From: Siphonodentalium dalli
Lineage: Eukaryota > Mollusca > Scaphopoda > Gadilida > Siphonodentaliidae
Reading direction: 5' to 3'
Length of the DNA: 64,000 bases
NCBI GenBank assembly: GCA_032622095.1
Contig: CP136064.1
Location: 3,966,280 to 4,030,279 of the forward strand
Position numbers and translations under genes: made by a program. The notes under the pieces were generated by a model. The model worked only from the letters and a program-made list of their open reading frames with translations, searched no databases and was not told where the DNA came from. How positions within the stretch are numbered: position 1 is the stretch's first letter; every line of letters starts with the position of its first letter. Below are positions 55,001 to 64,000 of the stretch, one piece after another.

Positions 55001-55540
55001 TGGATTAATTCTGAATTTCTATAAGGAAAAAGTTAGAAAATATAAAAGTATATTTTGGCGAAATTCATATCACTTCCTTTAAATCATCGCATTTGGAGAA
55101 GACAATCGAGGTTATGATTATATAAATCAACTAATATGATGCCTAAGTGAGTTGTTATCAATATTGAAGAGAAGTATATTCCCTAATCGTCACCAGTTCG
55201 ATACAATCGGAAATGATGTAGGCGACATGTATGGAAAATCGTCAAATTTCCCATTTCCGGTCGCCATTTTGGCGGCCATCTTTGATCGAGAGGGCAAATT
55301 GTTATAAAAAAATATAACATGGCGTCACACCATACACCGTACAAAAGGATTGTCATATATTTGATATCACAATTATATTTTTATCATGAAATCTAACAAT
55401 GGCTAACTTAAGAAAATGAGCATGGCGGCCATCTTTGTGACGTCATCGGACCACCCAGTCGCGACCCCAGGGGGTCTAACAAATTATATTCTGAAGTAGA
55501 GACCATATGCTGGCTCATGATTGTGGTCTCTATATTTGTT
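52046..55540. other. Non-coding DNA
   Basis: No recognised gene. Short repeated GGCGGCCATCTT-type words occur at 54555, 54903, 55268 and 55425 within a TA-rich background. Frames at 52817, 53603 and 54393 have no domain. Confidence 0.5.
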
Positions 55541-57590
55541 CATTAATTTCCCACAGGAGCCCAAAATCGGACATACGCGACTCTACTAATATGGGGTATG
55601 CGATTTATTATCTGATTGGAATAGATCATTTATAAAATATAGCCCCGCATCTCTCCACGATTTAAAGTTGATCGACGAACCTCCGATTTTTTATTTCGGA
55701 TTATTCCAGATAGTTGAGGCCATAATATTATTTGAACTATTTAATCGCATACATTTACACCATGCGCCAAAAACATCTTTCCAGAATGGATTTGCGAACT
55801 TGTTTGTTTGCTTTACAATATAATTTGCATGGTAAGTGAGAAATAGTGGGTCGTTTAAGAAAGGGGTGGTATTGCACAATGAAGCCCATTTCGATTGTTT
55901 GCAAATCAAGCGTCGTATCCAGGTAATTTTCATGGCGCTATCAAAGTTTTCAACATTAATCATCCTCAAACCTCCGTGCATATGGTCGGCACATGGTTGT
56001 TTTCTTTTTATTCTATCGCGTTTGGAATTCCAAATGAAATTATATAAACAGGTATTTAGGGCTTTAAAAAAATCTGCGTCTGGACTTGGAAGAGTTATAA
56101 ATAAGTGTAACAATTTTGGTAAGATAAGGGATTTAACAACTGTTTTTCTACCTAAAGGGGTCCGGAGTCTGTTTTTCCAAATTTTTGTGATCTTTTGTAT
56201 ATCTTCGAGTTTATATTTGTAGTTTATATCCATATTTATTAAATTAGTGTCGAAATGTATCCCTAGAAAATTGAAAGTGTTTAAAATAGACAGGTTTAAT
56301 TCCGTAATAGCTTGTTGTATTTTATTTTGTGACCCTATCCCTATCCATGCAGCTTGACATTTTTTAGGATTTATGCGCAGACCCGATACCCGAGCAAAGT
56401 ACGATTCACGTAGACTATTTTCAGAACCATCAAGTACGAGCGTCATATCGTCCGCATATTGTGTTATTTTGTACTCTGAACCGCCGAGGACAACCCCTTT
56501 AAACCTCGACACAGAGGAGGACAATATACGGGGATACTGGGTCACCCTGGCGAAAGCCTCTCCCTGACATGAAACTCTGAGAAATGTGACCATTAATCCG
56601 AATAGATGAGCTGGTCTTCTCGTACAAAATTGATAACCATTTTTTTATGGTATCTCCAAAATTGAAAACATCAAGACATTTTCTTATAAATGGCCAGGAA
56701 ACAGTGTCAAATGCTTTTTCAAAATCGATAAGGAGTAGTAGGCCGGATTTATATTCGTGTTTTGTCCTATGAATTATGTCATATATTAGTCGAGTGTTGT
56801 CACCTATATATCCGCCCGATAAAAACCCAGTTTGATCAGGGTTGATAACAGATGGGAGCACACGTTTTATTCTGCCCGCTATGCATGACGAGGCTAGTTT
56901 GTAAGATGTGTTCAAAAGGGAGATGGGACGCCAGTTTTTCAGCATGTGCCTATTTTTATCCTTTTTTGGAATCAAAGTTATAATACCTTGCTTTTGTGTG
57001 ATTGATAGCTCTCCCGTTGAAAATGATTCATTTGGAGACTCTGTTAAAAGGGGACCAATGTCAGACCAAATTTTTTTTATAAAATTCATAGGTGTATCCG
57101 GATGGCCCTGGGCTTGAATTATTTTTGGTGTTCTTAAGCGCGTCTGTTAATTCTTACAAGGTTAGAGGTCCTTCCATACTTGATGCCTGCATAGTGCTTA
57201 GTTTGGGAAATGTTCCATCTTTAAGAAGGCAGTTTAAATCGCGATTATCCATTGGCCTATGGGAGTATAAATTTAGATAAATATTTCGGGCTTCTTTCGT
57301 GATATCGGTTTGTTTTGTGATAGTGCTACCATTTGCAACAGTCAGGCTGGTCAGGGTTTTGGAGATGTAATTACGTTTTTCTAAATTTAGAAAATATTTT
57401 GTTGATTTTTCGCCTTCCTCTATCCATTTTGCGCGAGATCTAACCATGGTTCCGCGGACTATTTCTTTTCGCATTGCTTCAATTTCGGCTTCAAATTGTT
57501 CTGAGTCTTCCATTATTTTTTGTTTTTCTTCAGAGCTATACGATGGATCCTCAAGATCCGCTGTTTCTTCAAACGCCCTCCTATTTTATC
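55540..57590 (-). pseudogene. LINE retrotransposon, RT region (L1/Tx1-like)
   Basis: Three frames in series. 57154-57513 has RSRAKWIEEGEKSTKYFLNL, the pre-RT motif of the L1/Tx1 group. 56499-57089 has RT motifs GIITLIPKKDK, LKNWRPISLLN, IDFEKAFDTVSW and GRGFRQGDPVSP. 55691-56593 has the catalytic YADD in ITQYADDMTLVL, then post-RT sequence. Frameshifts separate them. The endonuclease and the 3' zinc domain are missing. Confidence 0.88.
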
Positions 57591-57599
57591 AGCCTCCAA

Positions 57600-58088
57600 C
57601 AACATTGCTTTGAAAACAAATGGTGGGACTCACCGGATAAAAACTAACATGCTCTTATAACATCGCAAGTTAGCACATTTATCCAGCGAAACCCCCATAG
57701 ATATTATGACAATAACAAGGATTGATTTTGATTGACTAGTGCAACTTTAATTTGCAAATATCAGTACTAATCGAAACAAGTAATCATAACATAATCAGAA
57801 ATACATGTATAAAACTGTACAAAAACAACCAACAGTGGGCCCAAATTGCCACATATGCCGATTAGTACCCTACGAGGCATCACGCCCACACAGACAGAAA
57901 TAACACCCTATAAACCAGTGAGGTATAAATACAACTAAACCCAAATATATCGGACCCTACCGACAGACCGAGTAGATAGTTGCCTATGGGAAAAAAGAAA
58001 ATGACTTTTGGACCCTACCGACAATCAAGAAAAATAAAAACCGGGTAAAACATGGCATGTGCAACTATCCCAAATCACGAAGTAGCCA
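57600..58088. other. 3' side of the DIRS-like element
   Basis: No coding frame. Two copies of GGACCCTACCGACA (57953, 58011) and a short palindrome near 57650 are seen. DIRS elements end in split or inverted repeats, which could not be defined here. Confidence 0.35.
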
Positions 58089-60326
58089 TTAATGGAGAGC
58101 TGGTCTAATATACTTTAAAAACGCATCTGATTTCCACCTACCCATGACCCGAATATGTGCATCGGTAACACTTGCCCAAGAACAAGCTCCAATCCGAATG
58201 AATGTGACTTAAAACGCGATGTATCCAAGCCTAAAAAATTCATTCATAAACTGTGTCAATTTGGAAACAAATTTAGACCTTAACAAAGGAAAACCTTGTG
58301 ATGAAACAAAGAGTGGACCCGCTATACGAGGTCTAATACCCAAATAACCCTGAATTAATGCAACAGGACAAAATGATTTGTCTCTAAGAGACTGAAGGAC
58401 AACAACACGAGGAGTTGAATCCAGATTATGTTTAAAAAGCGGAATACCACCGAAATTTGTAATGCACCAGACTCGCTTGAGACAGTAATATCACACTCCT
58501 GAATGACCCGACTTTGTTCTGCTAAACGTATTGGGCAAAGCTCCCCAATGCGAGCAAAGCTATAAAAGGCAAATGCACAAACAGACCGATATAATGTCAC
58601 CTCATAACTGGAGTCGCAGCAATTATGCAGAGTTCTAATTAAACATTGCAAAATACTCTGTGTGACTGGCAGTCTAATGTCCAAGCTGGGCCGCATTCTA
58701 CACACAGCAGTTAACATTCTTCGAAGTAAAAATGAAGCAGAGGGATCTGGGAACCCCTGAAGTTTGTGCATGTAGCACAAAGCTGAAAAAATAGACATAA
58801 TTGTTTTTGACGCAATATTTTCATTATATAAAAAAGCAATGAACCAACACAAAACTAACTGGTCTATCGGCAGCGCAACAAGATGCGATATTACTTGACA
58901 AAATCTAGCAAATATCGACCAAGCATTTGAATATGACCTTCTGGTAGAGTCAGCTAACGAATGTTGCAACAAAAAATTCATAGTTTGACTAAGTTCCGGT
59001 AATGCAGACACTCTGGCAAAGACACTGGATTGTTCCTGGCAGTTGGGAGACAGCTTCTTGAACTCGTTGATCTGCAAACGTGATACTTTATCAGCTCGAG
59101 TATTAATAGAACCACTAAGATGACGCGCTCTAAATTGAATGTTATGCCGCAAACAAACTAAAACTAGATTTCGCACCAGTTCCAATAACTGCTTATGTTT
59201 TATCGTTTGAGTATTAACAACCGCAACAACAGCTGCATTGTCAGAATTAAAGGTAATCTTTTGATTCGCCAACCTATCACCCCAAACATGCATAGCCATA
59301 TCAATCGGTAACATTTCTAAAACGGCAATATTGACATGACTAACATCTTCCTCCCAAGGAACTACAAACCATTGATCCTTATGAATTGCTGCACATCCGG
59401 TAGCCGCAGCAGCATCAGTATATAAATGAAGATCTGCAGAAGACACACATTTGTCTCTTAAGAAAAAACTACGCCCATTATAACCTCTTAGGAAAGTTTC
59501 CCACATCTGCAAATCACGTTTACACTCAAGCGATAACCGTATATAATGATGAGGCTTCTCAACCCCCATTGTTAAATTGATAAGCCTGCGAAGAAAAATA
59601 CGTCCTGGGACTACCACTGTACAAATGAAATTAAGCAAACCAATTACTGACTGTAACTGTCTTAAAGTAACGCGTTTAAGCTGCCAAAATTCTGAAATAA
59701 GTTGCTGACACCGTTGTAACTTATCAATAGGTAACCGTGCTGACATAGCCTGTGTATCAAGTTCAATCCCAAGAAATATCATACACGTGTCTGGAGCAGC
59801 AGTTTTTTCTTTAGCAAGTGGTACCCCTAATTCTTCACATAATTGAAGAAATTTCTTCAAACTACGTTCACAATCGGCCTTACCAGACTGTAAAATCATC
59901 AAATCATCAATCACGTGTACAACATTAGCAATACCACACTTAATATTCGCTATCCAATGTATTGCGGTACTAAAAGTTTCAAAAATCCGACATGATGATG
60001 AACAACCCATAGGTAAGTGAGTGTCAACATAATATTGATCCCGCCATTTAAAACCCAACCATGACTGATCCTTAGCCCGGACTGGAACCAATTTGTACGC
60101 ATGAGCTATATCCGTCTTGCACATATTATATTGGCTGCGGCAATGTCAAAATAATGGCAATAGCATTATCCAATGTTTGGTAAGTAACGGATGACGCCTC
60201 CCTCGGAATTTTTGAATTTACAGAATCCCCATCTGGAAATGAAAGGTGGTGAATCATCCGGAATTCACCTGCAGTCTTTTTCGAAACAACCCCAATTGGG
60301 GATACTACTAGATCATTAAATGGCAA
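58089..60326 (-). pseudogene. DIRS-like retroelement: RT, RNase H, tyrosine recombinase
   Basis: From 60326: the RT opening (VSPIGVVSKKTAGEFRMIHH), a one-base frameshift near 60160, then 589 open residues to 58355. RT core LPMGCSSSCRIFE and HVIDDLMIL; RNase H LYTDAAAATGCAA, VLEMLPID, FNSDNAAVV; tyrosine recombinase from about residue 370 with FARIGEL. After a break near 58440 the remaining recombinase motifs continue to 58089: RIGACSWA, then GRWKSDAFLKYIR with the catalytic Tyr at 58110-58112. An RT+RNase H+tyrosine recombinase order defines the DIRS group. Confidence 0.88.
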
Positions 60327-60369
60327 TTGTTTGCGATCAAACGGGCCTAATAAACGACCTTCCCATTTT

Positions 60370-61433
60370 CTTTACGGAACAAATACTCCCATAAAAAATG
60401 GATCATACCCCTGCAAACACTCACTTATCTTTACTGGGTTGATTGGTGTTCTTACTACCGGCATTGGGCTGTTGTACCTGGGAACGAGGTTGGTAGCTGG
60501 GTTGGGATGGTCTGAAACTGCGTGGGTTGAATTGGCGGGGGGTAAAATTACCTCTTTGGTTCTGACCCCGGGGGCAACTTGCATGTGCTGGAGTTGGAAG
60601 CAACGGAAACATTTATGTGACCAGCTGCAATTTCCTGGGCAATAAAGTCCTGAATGGTAGGTCCTACAATATCCCTTGGGAAACGATTTGTCAACAAATC
60701 CAGCGGGCCGGACTGAATGAAAACGATTTTGAGCCACCCCGTTCCACTCTGAGATGGCTGATAAACAAACCTTCCCCCAGGAACCGCCTTTATATGAAGC
60801 TCCCAATGAATGTGAGCCCATGTCATGTGTGGGTTAGATTGTTTCAATTTCCGAAAATTCTCATCATAAAACTTCCAGTCCATGTTAATAAAGGCAAGAT
60901 GCCTTATGTAGGAGACTCAATAAATCCGATTGGAACACCTGATCATGGATGTACATAAAGATTTCAAATGCCGAAATCCACTGATTTATTGTTTTTAAAG
61001 CCTTGTGGGGTTTTCCCTGTGGCATTGAATGACAATACATTCCTGATTGGGGATCCACATTGCACACCGGTTCTGAATCATTACCCACAGCTGATTGTCC
61101 GGATGACAGGGGCAACAATACCGACAAGTCGATAAATTCTTGAGCCCAAATGTTCGACTTTATCTTACTGGATACTCCTGGATCGAACGGTATTGCCACC
61201 GACATGAAGCCTTGTGAATTTTGCATATACTGAGTGTCTGATGCACTACCTGATTGACCTGTCGGCGTAGAGTCAATATGAGTCATATGCGGAGACTGAA
61301 GAGCCCCCTGCACCTGTCGAGTTATTTGGGCTATATCCGCCCCATAGATGGCGTGTCCACCTGAGGTGAAGCACTGGAAGATTGCGATGCTGCCAAATAT
61401 GTTATACTGAAAGGACACTAATGCCCCTCCCAC
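60370..61433 (-). pseudogene. DIRS-like gag
   Basis: Three overlapping frames. 60885-61433 has IPFDPGVSSKIKSNIWAQEF and INQWISAFEIFMYIH; 60548-60883 has MTWAHIHWELHIKA; 60372-60821 has YCPGNCSWSHKCFRC (Cys-rich knuckle); then a Pro/Arg/Gln-rich nucleic-acid-binding end. Order and content match gag of DIRS elements as I know them; frameshifts near 60880 and 60700. Confidence 0.72.
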
Positions 61434-63650
61434 TATAAACTTATAAACTGAGCTTGACTAAAACAAGAATGACACTAAGGCCAACTTTAATGGAAAAGCC
61501 ATTAAAAACAGGGTTATCCGTTATTTTGCAAATCTAATAAAATTGTCATACACTGAAAAGGAAAAAACGTGTTATTTTATTTCGGTATCAAAGGATACCG
61601 AATTAAAATGGCTAATTACCCGAGGCATAACAAATCTGTGATCGAAATTTACCACGCTCGCTGCATATTTTCCCGGAAGTAGAGAGTGGGCGTGTCAGCC
61701 GAAGTACATTAGCGAATCATGTATTGTATATAAACGGAACGATTGGATGAAATAAAAAGTGATTAAATAAATTAAAAAAGAACTTTATTACTTTGATCAC
61801 ATTAATTCGTGATCAAACAACAACGAATGGTTATAGTGAATTAACAAAAATAATTCGGAAACAGTGACTAATTGTAACTGACCTACAAATGGCAGCTTTT
61901 GATTGGTCTAAGAAAATTCCCGCGAAATATGAATCGCTGTCATTGTTCTTTTGTACACAATACATGATTCGCCGATAGGTGCGGTCGCACTAAGTTTTAC
62001 CCACCCTATAAAATTGTCCCACCCAATTAGAAGAATAATTATTAAAAACCAAGAATATATTCAACTATGCAGGTTTATACAGTAGTACATGTATTCATTT
62101 AACGCATGATATGTATCTGTCCTGTTTATTTTGTTTCGCATACATGTGTTTGTCCATGTATTTGTCAAATGTGAGAATTGTGTTGTATGCATGATTGTGT
62201 TATTTTAGTTATCAATATTTACATAAAACATATTTCGGCCAACAAAGGAGTGTTAGTTTTAAATTTTGCCACTCGGGTAATTAAAAAACAAAACAAAAAT
62301 CTACCCAACTGACTTTTTATAAACCTGCAAATGAATGAAATTAGATGATTGACACTATGGCCAAATCACTTTCACACTGAAGGGACACTAAGGCCACCTT
62401 CCACTATCAATTTATAATTGGAGCTCGACTAAAGCAAGGATGACACTAAGGCCAAACTTAATAACCCCTTACAAATAGGGTTATATACATTGATTTGTAA
62501 AGGTAATAAATTTGTCAAGCAATGACATAACTACACATCTGTCCTTTTATAAACCTGTAACTGAATGAAATTAGATGATAAGACACTATGGCCAAATCAT
62601 TTTCATACTGAAGGGACACTAAGGCCACCTCCCACTAACTTTAATAAACTGAGCTTGACTTAACCATGATGACATAAGGCCAACCTTACTTGGTAACCCA
62701 TTAAAACAGGGTTATAACATTAATTTGTAAATGTACATTAAAGGGGTACTGTACCCAAGATGTTGTTGTTGGTTTCTATAATCCCCGAGTCGGAGAATAA
62801 TGTAACAACTTTTCCATTTTTTGAAAGTTTGTTGAGTACGAAGTATTGTTACGGATGGCAAATTTATCGGAATGCAAAAATACAAATTGTCGTTGTCGAG
62901 TAATTTTTGTAAAGTTTTCAACCAAATGAATCAAATAAACATTATATTATATGGTTAGTAGTCCCATATACTCATTTAAGTTAGTGTACCGTCACTAGTC
63001 AATGAGTGGCTTGGGTTTTCTCCCCGTATAAGCATAATGTTTCAAACGATCGTGTGTGCAATTGTTTTCCTAATCCAATATCCCTCAATTATAATTTGAT
63101 TACGTTTTGTACACGGAAATTCGAATTTTAAGAGACGCCATTTTATGGCTGGAGCCATAAAATCAATTTATATTAAATTATTAACTTTTAAATTATTAAA
63201 TTTTAAGATAGCCTATTAACCTGAGCGTTTACAGAATACATCTTCGACTCAAATTACTTATATTTCTATATAGTATCGATAATAGATCGTTGTTATCACC
63301 GGGAATTTATTGAAAATGGCGTACAGTACCCCTTTAATACAATTGTCAAGCAATGAAAACATTCTACCTGTCTGTCCTTTTATAAACCTGTAAATAAATT
63401 AAATAAGATGATTTACACTACGGTCAAATCATTTTCATACTGAAGGGACACTAAGGCCACCTCCCACTACAATTGTATAAACATATCTTGAATGCAACAA
63501 GGTTGACATTATGGTTGGCAATACCCCATCAGCAACAGGGTTATAAAATTATTTAATAAATGTAATAAAATTGTCCAAGCAATGAAAAATTCTACCCATC
63601 TGTCCTTTTATGAACCTGTAAATAAATGAAATTATATGATTAAAACTATT
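61425..63650 (+). repeat. ~230-bp repeat array, interrupted
   Basis: GGACACTAAGGCCACCTCCC-type text recurs near 61425 (partial), 62392, 62616 and 63446, with AATGAAATTAGATGAT about 231 bp apart (62335, 62566). Units are interrupted by a ~760-bp segment (61560-62325, with an inverted pair TAATTACCCGAG / CTCGGGTAATTA) and by the MITE at 62742. Confidence 0.62.
62742..63333. mobile_element. TTAA-flanked MITE (592 bp)
   Basis: Ends are AGGGGTACTGTAC inverted (13 bp), with TTAA at 62738-62741 and 63334-63337. The surrounding repeat units show the uninterrupted sequence, confirming a clean insertion. TTAA targeting suggests a piggyBac-like transposase supplied in trans. Confidence 0.78.
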
Positions 63651-64000
63651 AAAACCGAAACACCCCCATAATAATTAAGGGCACGTTAAAGTACCGGTAC
63701 ATTGAAAAACCCCATTTTGGTGACAGGTAGACTAATATTTAATTTAAAATTATATTTAATTGTAATGAATTTAAATAAATAATTTGGCGACACAAGACTA
63801 CACAATCAAAGCTTTATAGCCAAACCACAGTAAACTCGCTGGTATACCCATCCATATTCTAGAACAATACTAATAGGCATGGCAACCAACAGTACACCAG
63901 TATACTCCGGAGGACTGAGGGACACGATTAAATACATTAACACAAGTACAATATACCTGAAAGCTTTAATAACGATATGAGAATGAACCATAATATGTCC
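63651..64000. other. Non-coding AT-rich DNA
   Basis: No feature could be supported in this stretch. Confidence 0.4.

Overview
The window is AT-rich, gene-poor, repeat-dense animal DNA, and almost every open frame that can be recognised belongs to a mobile element. The element mix (Polinton/Maverick, a BEL/Pao LTR retrotransposon, an L1/Tx1-like LINE, a tyrosine-recombinase DIRS-like retroelement, many foldback elements) and the many short ACATGTA and CCGGTA strings suggest a marine invertebrate. A bivalve mollusc is my best guess, but this is inference. No host protein-coding gene, rRNA, bona fide tRNA gene or CRISPR array could be supported.

Layout. (1) 1-15.4 kb: non-coding, with foldback/MITE-like elements, a MITE with a 10-bp target duplication (8045-8305), a ~375-bp tandem array (9.42-11.17 kb) and dispersed repeats. 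(2) 15.5-16.35 kb: the 3' end of a LINE on the minus strand. (3) 16354-50013: two nested Polintons of one family. The outer element A is flanked by a perfect 6-bp duplication, ATTATG. Element B (30691-46977, 16.3 kb) sits inside A's major capsid gene in the opposite orientation, flanked by TTCGGG/TTCCGG. (4) 50.02-52.05 kb: the 3' LTR and pol 3' end of a BEL/Pao element. (5) 52.05-55.5 kb: non-coding. (6) 55.54-57.59 kb: the RT region of an L1/Tx1-like LINE. (7) 58.09-61.43 kb: a DIRS-like element with gag, RT, RNase H and tyrosine recombinase. (8) 61.4-63.65 kb: a ~230-bp repeat array interrupted by a TTAA-flanked MITE.

Reading from the pol-side end, both Polintons carry the same gene set: an early small ORF, a convergent small ORF, a proline-rich ORF, a basic NLS-bearing ORF, a polymerase N-terminal ORF, protein-primed DNA polymerase B, an unknown ORF, packaging ATPase, two virion-like ORFs, an unknown ORF, a chromo-integrase, a two-TM ORF, minor capsid, a GIGSLF-type virion ORF, major capsid, an HPSQ-motif ORF, adenain-like protease, and a last small ORF before the far inverted repeat. 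B is much better preserved than A, as expected if B inserted later. Both now carry stops or frameshifts.

The most striking signal is regulatory. Four small genes per element, none of them a histone, share one ~80-bp promoter module (eight copies in the window). They end in a 16-nt hairpin that matches the animal replication-dependent histone mRNA 3' stem-loop, and several are followed by a conserved AAAGATACGCTCTG block where a histone downstream element would lie. In contrast, the replication and virion genes are packed with 4-nt ATGA stop/start overlaps. This suggests a histone-type, S-phase-coupled small-gene set beside a polycistronic late block.
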